Made by a program: the position numbers and the translations under genes. Below, in pieces: positions 1-12,870 of a stretch of 64,000 nt of DNA. Each line of letters starts with the position of its first letter. Position 1 is the stretch's first letter. The DNA comes from Balamuthia mandrillaris (lineage: Eukaryota > Discosea > Longamoebia > Balamuthiidae). The stretch is taken from contig JAVKOQ010000023.1 in assembly GCA_031835245.1 (NCBI GenBank), positions 287,441 to 351,440 of the forward strand, read 5' to 3'. The notes beneath the pieces are model-generated. The model saw nothing but the letters and a program-made list of their open reading frames with translations. It was not told the DNA's origin and did not search any database.

Positions 1-319
1 ACGTGGTGCTCCGGAGGGGAGAGGTTGCTGCCCCTCCCTGTGGAGCTTTTGACATGTGGCCTGTGCAGCAGTATTTTGTTCTTTGAGGAGCAACCCACTT
101 GTTACAACAACACAAAACCTATTCTCTCGCTCGGTCTCTCTCGCTTCTCTTTCTCTCTCATAACGCATGCGTTACCAACGTTCCTACTATTTCAAGAATG
201 CTCAAGCTGATGAACGTATGCATCGGTGGCTGCCTTCCTTTGACAGCAACAAAACCTGCACAGCTGCACACATCCCACTGCAAGAGCCAATCCAACCACC
301 TATTATAAATATTTTTTAA
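1..319 (+). CDS. 3' end of an unidentified gene (two terminal exons, partial)
   Basis: Two exons can be joined in frame: 1-77 (codon phase starting at base 3) and 197-319, across an intron that begins GTTCTT and ends TTTCAAG with a CT-rich interior. The joined C-terminus is about 65 residues, contains the stretches APPCGAFDMWPVQQYF and ERMHRWLPSFDSNK, and stops at 317-319. The aromatic and proline content and the clean splice make it look like a real gene end rather than a chance frame. I do not recognise the family, and the rest lies outside the window. Confidence 0.5.
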
Positions 320-570
320 GGACAAAAAAAAAACTTAGTGTACAAGAAAGGAGAGGCTTTTGCTTCATGTTCTTTGATGGTGCTGTCCTCTATGTCGAAC
401 TGTTCCATTGTTGCTTTTTTTTCGCCTTTGTTTGGCTTCTTTGCACCAAGCAAAAAAAAAAGAATATTAAAGCATCAACTCGAGCCATCGCTTCCTTATC
501 CTTAACAACGTGCAAAAGGAACAAGCAAAAAAAAAACTTAAAACATACATAATATATTTACCGTCTATGC

Positions 571-1888
<1,318 letters not shown>

Positions 1889-2093
1889 CTCTCCTTCGTT
1901 TTGCTTGACGTCGAATGGTGCACAAAAGCTCCTTGATTTCTGCAGCACTTGACATCGGCGGTGAACAAAAATGGAAAGAAAGTCGACATTAAATAGATTG
2001 GATCGAAATTTCATTGACTCGTCGACTATAATTCGTGTCGTCATGAAATTCATTGAAGAAAAGACCACCACGGAAAAAATTTGAAGAGAAGAG

Positions 2094-3482
2094 ATGTTTG
2101 CCCTCAAGAAGACGTTGCGCAAGATAGGGTTTGGACGGCCAGAGCTGCACAAGAACCTTCTCAACGAGTCCTACTTTGCTTTGCGCTCAGTACGTTTTTG
2201 TTGTGTTTTGCAAAACACTGAATCCATTCCATTTCCATCACATGGAAGGAAATTCGAATTTATTGTTTTCTTTTTAAAAAAAAAAAAAAACAACCACAGA
2301 CGTTTGTTCATGGTGTCCCTGAGAAAGCTTGTGCTCTTGCCTACGACCCAGTCCTTCAAATCCTGGCCGTTGGCTCTTCCTTTGGCACCATAAAGATGTA
2401 CATATGTTTCTTTTTCTTTATTTCTTTATCTTTATTTCTTTATTTTTATTTTTTATTTTTTATTTTTTATTTATCATTTTTATTTTTATTTTCTATTTAT
2501 TTATTTTTATACATTTTATAAAAAAAACGAAAAAAAAAAACAGCTTTGGCAAATCAGGCATAGAGCTGTTTCTCCAAAGCGCCAAAGTGGCACCCATTCG
2601 ACACATTGCATTTCTCACGAACCATGTACCGTCAGGCTAGACCCTTTCAAGCTCGCTTGCTTGCTCGCTTGCCTCTTTCATTCTTTCGTTCTTTTTCTGC
2701 TGTTTTTCATTCATTCATTTTTTGACTTACTCTTTTTTCTTTTCTGCTTTTTTCTTTTTTTCTTTTTTCTTTTTTTTTAAAATGTATTCTTATCTTTTTT
2801 TCCTTTCTTTTCTTTGTGCTTTTTTTTTTCTGTTTTTCTCTTTCTTTTTCTTTCTTTCTTTTTTCTTTTTATTTTTTTTTTCTTTTGTTTGCTTTTTGTT
2901 GTTATTTTGTTGCAGAATGCGTTGTTGTGCTTTTTTGACCATTTGGTGGAAGAATGGGACTTGGTCACAGGCGCCATCAAGTGCCATAAAACTTTCGATA
3001 CCAGGTTCTCCTTCTTCATTTTCTTATCTTCTCTCTTCTCTATTTCTCTTCTTTTCCTTGCTCCTTCTTCCTTCTTTATGCTGCTTTCGTTATGAAATTA
3101 AACCCAAAAACAAAAAATAACAGCAAAATAACAACAGTAGAAGTTGTTCCAGCGGGCTCTCAACACTTTATCTTCGTGGGACAAGCCAATGGACGCATCA
3201 GCATGCTCAAAGCGGAACATGCAACAAAACCTCTCGTCCTCTCCTCCTATGCTATAGAACCACAGCTAAGAGATGCAGGCAAGCCTTCAGCCTCTCCTAA
3301 CAACCATCAAGAAACGAACAGCGGCGGTGGTGAAAGCGTAATTTGTTTGGCGATCAGCCCCGTTAGCAATAACGACCTGTTGATAGCACATGCCGATGGC
3401 CTTATAGTGCTTTGGAACCTGAAGCTGAAGAAAGCAACGAGAAAGTATTATGCTGCTAACGTATGTCTTCTTTTCTTCTCTT

Positions 3483-3520
<38 letters not shown>

Positions 3521-3729
3521 CTGTCTCTCGTTTTTATGCTGTCCAATCCTCTAATTTTCATTGTTTTTTTCTATATTCGTAAAGCAGGCTTTGACAGCAA
3601 TTGCTTGGCATCCTGAAGGCAAGCGTTTCATAAGTGGACATGGTGATGGACAGCTCTTCTCTTGGAAAGTTAAAACAAGCAAACCTTATCGTGCCTTTCA
3701 CAGTTTGTTCCCAGTCCTTTTTGTTACTC

Positions 3730-3762
<33 letters not shown>

Positions 3763-6700
3763 TGTGTCTGGTGTCTCGTGATGTGCTCATTGTTTGTACA
3801 TTTAAAGCTACTGCAACGGATGAGAAATATTTCCCAGTCTCTCGTTTAGAATGGACCAGAGTCAAAGAGTAATTTCCGTTGCTTACACTATTTCACCTTT
3901 CATATGTTAATTTTCTTTTGGACCATTCAAAAGGGAGGGAATGCTCTTCATACAAGGAGGTGGCCCACTAGCGGAGCCTTATGGCATTTCAGTGTTGCAG
4001 GTTCGCTCCCTCCCTCCCTCTCTCTCACAGCACTCACCCTCACTCATTTTCTCTTCCATGTTTTTTATAAACAAATTCTACTGTATAGGGGAAGTGGCCG
4101 CACCAAAGAAGTTCTATTCCTTGTCCTAACGGCCTAAAACAATTCGCCCTTTGCCATACGTCTCCTTGGCCTGGAGGTACCTTTCTTTTCTCTACTCTCC
4201 TATTCGTTTCTCTTACTCTTTCTCTGTCTTTGTCTGTCTGTCTCTCCCCACGCTCACTTTAGCTTTTTTGTTTTGTAGGTTGTGACCCGACATCATTGTT
4301 TCTTTTGACCACTGGTGGCGAATTGTGCGGTTACATAATCACCAAGTCGTTAGGCTTCAAACCAATTGCGCATCCTCCCTCGTTGCTGTTCCAAGATTCA
4401 CAAATCATTCACATGAAGCTCATTTCCAACTGTGACAAACAACTGTTCTCCGACTTTATTGCAGCTGGCGACGTTCGCTACAATCCTACGGTACCACTTA
4501 ACATTTTCTCTTTCTCTTTCTCTTTCTTGATCTCTTCTTATTCTTCTGTTTCCGTTAGTATTGGCTGAAAGGCGGGCAGTTTTCACAGAAATTACATTTG
4601 GGACAAGATTTACTTATCACTTGGTACTGTTCCTGTACTTACTTGCATCTATTCGTTCTTTTGTATTTTCTCATGCTCTTTTTTTCATTGCTGAAGTCAT
4701 GATAATGGAAAGATTCGGTTTTGGGATGGAACCTCCGTTGCTCTTCGTTTGGTGCTCTCTCTGCGAATCGGTGCAGAAAACTCAGTTCCAGCTCACAAAA
4801 CAGCAACCAAGAACAAGAAGCACAAGAATGGCTCCATGGCTGTTGACAAGCCAGCATCATCACAACAGCATTTCGTGACCACGTTGTGCTTCTGCCCACA
4901 ATCTCGAACATTGGCTGTAGGGTGTGCCAGTGGAAGCGTTTTTGTTTACACATTTTGGTTCTCTCTCTCTCCCCTCTCTCTCTCTCTCTCTCCTCACTCT
5001 CTTTCTCTCTTCTCCTTTCTCTTTCTTCTCTTCTTTCTTGCAATCTCGAAGGATGACACCGTTTTTTAGGCTGGCGGAATCAGAGGGTGCTAAACCACCA
5101 ACAAAAAATGTGTATAAGGAGCAAACAAGAGCAGCTTCAACGACGACCTCCACTTCATCAGACACTCGTTCTTCATCTGGAGATGTTCCTCCAACTACCG
5201 GTGCAAGTGATACGCAAGAATCGAATCCAGACACCACTTTGACAGAAACCGTAACTGAAGGCGACAGGCAACAAAACGAAGAGAAACAAAAAGAAGGCGA
5301 AACGCAACACCCATCAATAACGAAAGAAGAAACAATTTCAACCGAAAAGGGAGAGGAGAAAGGAAAAGGAAAAGAAAAAGAAGGAGATGGAGAATCCAAC
5401 AACCAAAGTAGCAATGATCAAGATTCTCAAACGCCTTCATCAGTAGAGAACAAAAAACTTTTCTCTGGGTTCACCTTAATTCAGGAGTGCACTCTCAACA
5501 CTGTCATTCAGACTCTCGAGCTGAAGCAGATTTCTTCCACCGAAACTTTGTACCCATATTTTCCTTTGCCTCTGTTCTTTCTCTTGATTTCACTCTCCCT
5601 CTCTCTCTCTCTCTGAGTTGTTGTTCAGTTTTCTCTTAGCGTGCTTTTCTGCTGATATCTCCAATTTCTTCTCTTTAACAATTATTATTTTTGCAGGTTG
5701 GCAATAGGAGACAAGTTAGGCAGAGTCACAATCCTCAACGTTCAGACAGGCGAGCTCCTCACGCCCACCATTCAGGTCGGAACAATGGGTGGGGATGCCG
5801 TTACTGCTGTCCACTTTGCCAAAACGATTACATCTGAGGAGGAATACGAACGCCTTCAACAACTTCGTCATGGTTACAATGGTCAAACAAACAAACCTAT
5901 CCAACGAGACGCATTGGTGTATATAGGAACGCAGTCAGGTCATTGCGCTTCATTTAATCTTCAAAGTCGAAAGTTTTGTCGACATCTTCGAACAACGACG
6001 TCTTCTCCTTCGTCTTCTTCTTCTTCATCATCTTCCTCGTCATCATCTGCTTCTTCGGTATTACTTATTCGAGTATTAGATTCGAAAGGAAGATCGTTGG
6101 AAGGATTTTCCTTCTCCCAAGCAACTCCAACATCAAATGAAGAACACAACAAAACGGAAGAGAGGGAACAGTTTTTAATGATTGTTGCCGAGGACTCTAT
6201 TTGCGTGTACAGCATTCCATTATTCGAGCAACTGTCACGAACAGAATGCAAAACTCCTCTCGTTGCTGTTCGCATGTTTTCTTGTGAAGGTTTATTTTTA
6301 TTTTATTTTCGTTCTACTTCTTTCGTATGTTTAATCGCATTTGCTTTATTTTTGAAGGTGAACATTGTGTTGCAACGATAGATGCGAGGGGAGTGCTCAG
6401 TGTTTACGGTTTGATGGACGTTCGACTTCTATGGCAAAGCGATTTTCGTCAGTTCAAGGCTTTGGAGCTTACGTATGTTTTTAAAAGAGTGGATAGAAAA
6501 GAGAAAAAAGAAGAGTGAAAGAGAGGAGGAGAGGAAGGAAGACGAGGCAGGAAGAGCGAGAAGCAGTGAGAGTAACTTTTGCATTTGTTCTCTTTTTTGT
6601 GATTTAGGCAAACATTATTATCACGGATTGCATTTGCGGACTCCGGGCGATTCGTACTTTGTTCTGACAAGCCCGCTCTTCACCATTTCTCCATCTCAAG

Positions 6701-7376
6701 AACTGAAAATAGGTTTTGCTCTTCCTTCACTCATCCTTTTACTGTTAGTGTGTCTATTAACTTATGTTTGATAAATATAGTATGGGGCTTCCAGAAGTGC
6801 TTCCCACAGTTTGTGTGGCTGCCACCAACAAAGAACAGCTGCCAAAACCGCCAAAAGGTTTCGCCAAAACGTTTTTGGATGCAAGAGATGAATCTGCTGA
6901 ACAATTATGTACGTTTATCCTCTTTTTTTAAAACACGGTTTGTTCTCATTCTAACAAAACTAAATTGTACAAACACCTAGTCGAAAAGATAAGTTCGTCA
7001 TCAGGAAACGTTTCCACTTCTTCCGCTTCTTCCTCGGAGGCACACACGAGAGGAGGAACTTATCCTAGAGCAAAGGCATCATCTGACAGGCCAGAAGATC
7101 CTGCCACAAGAGATCGTAGAGACAGGATTGCTCAAGTTCATAATACTATGCAACAAAACGTTCAGGTAAAACTAAACTTTTCTTTCTTCAGCTTTTCTTT
7201 TGCTCGTTTAACTTTGTCTTGTTTTCCATTTAAATAAGGCATTGCATGAAAGAGGGGAGCGATTGAGAGATCTGCAAGAGGAGACTGCAAAACTGGAGAA
7301 TAACTCCCAAGAATACCTGGCCGCTATTCGCGCCTACACTCAAGCCCAAAAGAACAAAAAGTGGTACCAATTGTAA
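2094..7376 (+). CDS. Tomosyn / Sro7 / syntaxin-binding protein 5 family WD40 protein with C-terminal R-SNARE coil
   Basis: A many-intron gene starting MFALKKTLRKIGFG at 2094 and stopping at 7374-7376. Exon 2 reads VPEKACALAYDPVLQILAVG and exon 3 FGKSGIELF, the first blade of a tomosyn/Lgl-type WD40 double propeller; further blades include HLVEEWDLVTG, LLIAHADGLIVLWNLK, IAWHPEGKRFISGHGDGQLF and LCFCPQSRTLAVGCASGSVF. An acidic, Ser/Thr-rich insert is encoded around 5,090-5,460. The last two exons (about 7,080-7,376) form a SNARE-like coil with RIAQVHNTMQQNVQ, then ALHERGERLRDLQEET, in which the Arg of HERGERL sits at the R-SNARE zero layer; the protein ends KNKKWYQL with no membrane anchor. In animals and yeast such proteins bind t-SNAREs and Rab/Sec4 to control exocytosis. 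Introns carry CT microsatellites on the sense strand. Internal exon borders are approximate. Confidence 0.88.
3477..3526 (+). repeat. CT microsatellite in tomosyn intron
   Basis: Run of CT dinucleotides on the sense strand directly after a GTATGT donor. Similar tracts recur in the same gene near 3727-3763, 4968-5035 and 5593-5617. Confidence 0.9.
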
Positions 7377-7709
7377 GTTCTCATCCGCTCCACAACAAAA
7401 CAGAGCACAGTGGTTTTGTTCTTTTTGCGCATTACAAGTGAGTCAACCGGTAAAACGCTAATTAGGTAAATCAGGCTAAATATTGTTTATTTGATGAAGA
7501 ACCCTCGAAATAAAATATCCTAAGAAAGAGATTCAAACGCGAACCCACGAGTGGGACGGGTAAAACATTTTCTTCCAACCAATCGGCAAATTTCCGGAAT
7601 CTTATTAGCCTAATAGCTCTTTAAAAGGGTTCCGTCGATATATGTGTGGCTTGATTTGGGTCCATGTGCCTTTTCGTTCGTTTTCTTGGTAAACAACTAG
7701 AATTACAAG
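7377..7709. other. Intergenic spacer, tomosyn to DOMON gene A
   Basis: Contains an AATAAA at about 7509-7514, a plausible polyadenylation signal for the upstream gene, and no supportable coding exon. A GGTTCG-like string on the minus strand near 7540 does not fold as a tRNA. Confidence 0.5.
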
Positions 7710-8765
7710 ATGAGGTTCGCGGTAGTATGTGTGCTCATGTGCTCTTTGGTCGCCCTTGCTGCAGGTGAGCCTAAAACCGTCGATCATCTCAAAAACATTG
7801 GTCTTACATGTTCAACAAAGGGCTCAGCAGAGAATATGACAAATGCATTCAGCTTCCAAACAGTGCAAATGTTGACTACAGGCTCTACTATAGCATCGAA
7901 GGCGGTAGCATCGCTTTCGCTTTGTCGGGCAACTTTAGCGGTTGGATGGCCGTCGGCATCTCCACTGATGGCAGCATGACGAGCAGCGGCGATGGTTCTG
8001 ATGTCATGCTTGGCTACGTGGACGACGACGAATGCTCTGAAGTAATACCTTTTGCCATTTGTTTCACTCTGAATTGTTTTTTTCTTATCGGGTCTCTCCT
8101 TTTATATTTGCTGAAAGGGTTGTTTGAATGACTATTGGGTGACGACTAAAATTGGAAGCCCTCCAGTAAAGCTCGACACAAGCGAGGAAGGTACCTCGGA
8201 CGTCACGCTCGTGGGGGGCGGTGAGAATGACGGCGTTACCACCATCGAGTGGTCGCGTTTGTTGGACACCGGCGATAACGTTACCGACCGTGTCATTGAT
8301 CCCAACTCCGAAATTTCACGCACGTTTTCCACCCATTTTCGTTCGTTTGGAGAAATGTAAGCGTTACGTTTTTGTCCATTATCTTATATTCTGTTTTGTT
8401 GCCTGCTCTTTCGCTTTTCGCTGCTTGCAGTCATCTATGCATGCAACATTGGCACTGTTCCTTCAAGCCCTTCCAGTTTCGTGAAGCATTCCGACGGCAC
8501 CAACCACGGTTACCCAATCACCCTTTCCACCCAGACCTGTATGTTTTTTTGTTATCCTTCAATGTGTTTCCTCCGCATACTTACTCTTTCCTCCTGCCTA
8601 AAAGCCACATGTACCGCCCCGCCAGAAGACGGTGATGATGGAGATGACGGCGATGACGGTGACGACGGTGATGACAGTGATGATGGCGTTGATGGTGATG
8701 ACGGCAAAGAGGACGGTGGAGACGCCACAATCATATCTTCCTTCCTTTCTTTGTTTTTGTTCTGA
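7710..8765 (+). CDS. Secreted or surface DOMON-domain protein A
   Basis: Five exons: 7710-7764, 7821-8041, 8118-8340 (this 3' border least certain, donor GTTCGT), 8431-8538 and 8605-8765; 255 residues. A signal peptide (MRFAVVCVLMCSLVALAAG) precedes LSREYDKC. The DOMON fold is marked by FSGWMAVGISTDGSMTSSG, then SDVMLGYVDDDECSEG, DYWVTTKIGSPP and WSRLLDTGDN, the same order as in the N-terminal DOMON of dopamine beta-monooxygenase-like proteins. DOMON domains bind heme or sugars in cytochrome and dehydrogenase partners; no monooxygenase or cytochrome domain follows here. The tail is an Asp-Gly repeat (about 25 residues) and a short hydrophobic end (IISSFLSLFLF) that could be a weak GPI signal. 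Paralogue of the next gene with matching intron phases. Confidence 0.85.
8635..8706 (+). repeat. GATGACGGC-type repeat encoding Asp-Asp-Gly units
   Basis: Degenerate 9-bp units in the last exon of DOMON gene A code for repeated D-D-G just before the hydrophobic tail. Gene B has a related but diverged Asp/Glu-Gly repeat at 10034-10118. Confidence 0.8.
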
Positions 8766-8977
8766 AGAAGAGTAACACCCGCACAACGGCCATAAATGAT
8801 CGGAGTCACGGCCCCTTCACAATAAACGGATAATGATCATATTAGGCGAATAACTGTTATTAATATTAAAAATAAAATGAAACGGAATGAGCCACTTGCG
8901 GCCAATAGCCTTTGTTCTGTTTTTTGACCAACGACGGGTTCGTAAACAACAAACTCGCAACAGAAACAACAACCAAC

Positions 8978-10155
8978 ATGTTGAACGTCTTTCTTCAGGG
9001 CTGCGCCCTCTTTTTGTTCTCTTTCGTCCTGCTTTCTTCTGGTTTGTGGCCTTTCTTTTTTTTTAAACACAAAAAAGAAAACTTAAAAAAATAAAAATAA
9101 AAAAAGGACTGAGCAGAGAATATGACCACTGTGTACAGCTGAGGACACCGACCACCGGCTCCAAGCTGGACTACCGCCTGCACTGGACTCTGGAGGAGGA
9201 CGAGGTGACCATCGCCTTTGCCTTGGAGGCCAACGTGCCCGGTTGGATCGCCATCGGCATCTCTGCCGACGGCAGCATGACGAGCAGCGGCGATGGCTCT
9301 GACATCATGCTTGGCTACGTGGACGACGGAGACTGTTCTGAGGTTTGTGTTCGTTTTTTAATCGTTTTTTCTCCATTTTGCATTCTTTTGTTCACTCCTC
9401 TCTCCTTTCATCATTCTTCATTGTCTTTCTTCTAAACACACCAAAAACAAAGGGCTGCGTCAACGACTATTGGGTGGTCACCAAAACCGGAAGCCCTCCC
9501 GTCAAGCTGGACGACCGTGTTGGCGGCAACCAGTCCTTGACCTTTGTGGCCGGCAGCGAGGTCGACGGCGTCACTGCCATCGAGTTCACTCGTTTGTTGG
9601 ACACCGGAGATGACGTTACCGACCGCATCATTGATCCTTCCTCTGCTACGCACAGTTAGTAACACCTCTCTTCTTTGTTTTTTCCTCTTTCTGTTTGTAA
9701 AATACTAACCATAAGTCCTCTCCTGTTTCTTTCTTCTCTGCTGTTCTATTTTCTTTTTTTTTGTTAACTTTCTCCACTCTTCGTTCTTGCTGTGCTCCTA
9801 CCTTCCTCCACTGTCTCTCTCAACAGTTATCTTTGCTGCTCACACGCAGCTGGACCCTACAAGCCCCAGCGAATTCTTGCAACACATTGCTGGAACGAAT
9901 GATGTCCGGACCATTACCTTTGACTCTGAAGAATGTAAGTTTATTTTTTTCTTTTCAGCTATGCATTTACAACGAGCAGTACTAACAACAAACAAACATT
10001 AACCAGCCGACTGTGCCTCCACCCCCATTGAAGGAGGAGATGGTGATGAAGATGGAACCGAGGATGGATCAGCGGATGGATCGGAGGATGGTGATGGAAC
10101 CGAGGATGGCGGCGATGGAAGCGGCTCTTCTACCTTGTATTCCTTCCTGTTCTGA
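8978..10155 (+). CDS. Secreted or surface DOMON-domain protein B (tandem paralogue of A)
   Basis: Five exons: 8978-9041, 9107-9342, 9453-9654, 9827-9934 and 10007-10155; 252 residues. The N-terminus MLNVFLQGCALFLFSF is a signal peptide, and the first splice joins it to GLSREYDHC exactly as in gene A. Core motifs are VPGWIAIGISADGSMTSSG, SDIMLGYVDDGDCSEG, DYWVVTKTGSPP and FTRLLDTGDD. The fourth exon is 108 nt in both genes and all intron phases agree (1,0,1,1), so the pair arose by gene duplication. The tail is a Gly-Asp-Glu repeat ending STLYSFLF. Gene B uses more GC-rich codons than A in the DOMON exons. Same functional limits as gene A: probable ligand- or heme-binding module, no enzyme domain attached. 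Confidence 0.86.
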
Positions 10156-10274
10156 AAACACAACAAGTATGCTCTCCTCTCTCTCTCTCTCTCTCTCTAT
10201 CCTGCTTGTAACGCGTTTCTTTCTTTCGCAAAGAAAGAATCTTTTCTAAAAGAGTTAAAATATTTCTCTTCGTG

Positions 10275-10395
10275 GACATGAGATTAGGCGAGAGAGAGGA
10301 CATGAGATTAGACATGAGTAACGAAGAAAAGATAGGAGAGAGGATAAGAGATTAGTCAAGAGAAAGGATATGAGATTAGACACGAGATATGTCGT
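10275..10395. repeat. Degenerate tandem repeat around GACATGAGATTAG
   Basis: The 13-mer GACATGAGATTAG occurs at 10275-10287 and 10299-10311, with variants (GATAAGAGATTAG, GATATGAGATTAG) further on. It lies in the 348-bp spacer between DOMON gene B and the longin gene, which otherwise shows no coding exon. Confidence 0.7.
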
Positions 10396-10503
10396 AAAAA
10401 GGCAACAAAAATGTCCTTTGCGAAAAGAAAGAAAATAAAAAAGAGAGGAAGAAAGAACAAAAAAAAAAAACAGACAAGACTGCACCTCTCGTTCATTTAG
10501 GGA

Positions 10504-12814
10504 ATGTTGGAGCATTTGCTGGTTATCAGCCACGAAGGCGACATTGTGCTTTCAGAACAGTTCGTGATGATTAGCGCAGCAACTGTGCCTGTAGCCACGA
10601 AAGAAGCGGAGCGCTACGAATGGGAGCATAACATCTACATCCTCAGCAGAGAGATGTGGTCTTACGTCATCGAGAGCAAAGAACGGGAGGTCATCGTAAC
10701 TGGGTGAGTGATTTCTTTTATGTTTCGAAAAGAGAGCTGGACATGATGGCTAACAGGTTGATTCATGGTAAGCGATAAAAACATCTTATTTACGGCGGAA
10801 GGAGACTTTTTGGTTTTTGTAACTGGTTCAGGAGACTACGATTGTCTCGCACGTAAGTTCGCCCAAAAGTTAAATCCTCTTCGTGCCTTTTTGTGTTAAC
10901 TATTTTTATCACAAGTGAATGAGATAATGGATTCTTTGTTGGAAGTATTTCAGTTGATCTGCAGAACCGCCTCTAAGAGACTGTGCTGTGAGACACTTGT
11001 CCACGAGTACATGCGCCTCAAAATGGCTCTTGACTTCATGTTCAGTGCCAAAGTAATGTCGTCCTCTCTTTTCTCCGTCTTTACTTTTGCCCTCTTTCTT
11101 CTGACTATATCAACAGGGAGAAGTAGAGTTCTTAGTGGCGGAACAATCAATCGCCACAACCTCTCTCGAGATGAAAGAGCTACTCGCCTACGCTAAGAAA
11201 CGCAAGTTGACATCCATGAAGAGTCCTCGTAGCGGTGGCTCCGGCAGACCCTCGTCGTCCCCTGCCTCTCCTGCTCCTTCTTCCTCCTCCTCTTCCGTTG
11301 CTGTTTCCTCCTCGACAACGAAACCAACTTTAGTTCCAGGAATGCTCTCCGCTGCTCCTCCAGCTCCTCATATCATGAACCTTCGCAGTCCGCGCCGAGA
11401 AGGAGGGTCGACAAGCCCGATCTCCACTTCCGCCACCTTGCTGGTTTCTCCTACCACCTCTATGGAAATGCTGGGGTCGAAGAGTCCTCGCATGGCGGTC
11501 AGTTCGAAGGAGGTTCCCTCGAGGGGAGGCACTTTACGCTCCAAGAGCCAGAGAAAGAGCGTCAGCTTTGAAGTCTATCCCTTGAATCTCGAAACCGTGA
11601 TGATGGATCCCTCCATGCAAGAGTTGCATGAGACAACACCAGGAGAAAAGACCGCAGCTGCGACAGAGACACCGCCATTAACATCAAGCAACAAAGAGGT
11701 CAAAACTTCAAAGAGCAACAACAAAGGTATTGCCAGAACATCAGAGTGGGTGGCTTCTTCATCGGATGGCTCTCATCATCATTACTCCTCATCTGAGGAA
11801 GGAGCTCAAGAGGAAGGAAAGAAACAAGAGATCGGACGTCAGAGAAAAGACTCGGCGAAGCATGCTGAAGATGAGGCATTAGCAGCTCTAGTGAATGCTG
11901 AGGTAGAGAGGAGCGTCAAAGAAGGGGATCAAAGTCAACAACAAACAACAAACATCGGCCGCAACATCGATGATACACCATTCCTAGAAGAAGAGGAAGA
12001 ACAAGAAGAAAGAGATAAAAAAGAGACGGGTCTTGGAGTTGACTCAGGGGATTCTCAACAACAACTTCTGGTTGACTATGGAGAGGCCCACGGTGAAGGT
12101 GCAGAGCCGAAACAAGAACACGAACAACGGTTGGAGCTTGTAGTGGAAGAGAGGCAACAACTGTTCCTGAAGGTGGAGAGAAAGAGCCAAAAGTTTGACG
12201 GCAAGAAACTGGCTGCTCTAACCAATGAAGACAGCCTCATCTTTCGCGGCAAACACGGCGATGAGGAGCTGTCTTCCTCCTCTACAACGATAACCCGCAG
12301 TCGCTCCACAACTCCTTCGGCCTTTCAGCAGGATGACGAAGACTCACGAGGGCGAAGAAACTCAAAGAGCAAAGAATCCGAGAGCAGCAGACACAAACTC
12401 AAAGACGACGATCGTTCTTCCTCGCAAAGCCGAGAGAGGAGGGATAGCAAGAGAGAGCACAGGGACAAAGATAGAGATAGAGAAAGAGGCGGGACGTATC
12501 GGGATAGCAAACACCGCAAAGGCAGTCGTGCTCATGACAAAGACTTGGAAAGCACTACAAAGGCTCACAACAAACGAGATAGAGGAGAGGGGCAAGAACA
12601 AAAGGAACGTTCAGCTTCCATTGAGCCCGAGAGAGAAAAGGACAGAGCGACCCCCAAAGAAAAAGACGGAAGAGGGGATAAGGACCGAGCGGAGGGCAGA
12701 GAAAGAAAGCCCAGTCGCCATGGCACTCTTCGAGAGACTAACCCCAAGACCGATCAAGGAGCATCCAGAAGACACTCTCGGGGTATGGAAGGTGAAATGC
12801 AGCAACAACCGTAA
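10504..12814 (+). CDS. Longin-domain protein (AP mu/sigma N-terminal-like) with long RS/E-rich disordered tail
   Basis: Four exons: 10504-10703, 10773-10852, 10916-11052 and 11117-12814; about 704 residues. Residues 1 to about 150 read as a longin domain: MLEHLLVISHEGDIVLSEQF resembles the first strand pair of adaptor mu chains, followed by KNILFTAEGDFLVFVTGSGD and the helix ALNEIMDSLLEVFQLI. The rest is low complexity: Ser/Pro-rich (about 165-260), Gln/Glu-rich (about 330-470), then an Arg-Ser/Glu-Asp/Lys region with repeated RERRD, KDRDRERGG and HKRDRGE-like units to the stop at 12814. No mu-homology domain follows, since a minus-strand gene ends at 12871. Longin modules bind SNAREs, GTPases or adaptor partners; RS-like tails often mediate phospho-regulated or RNA-linked contacts. 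The assignment to a known AP subunit is not supported; the exon chain itself is well supported by frame. Confidence 0.72.
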
Positions 12815-12870
12815 ACAAACCGTGTATTTTTCTTCCTTAGAACATCGCTCTCTTCCTCTTTTGGTCCTCT

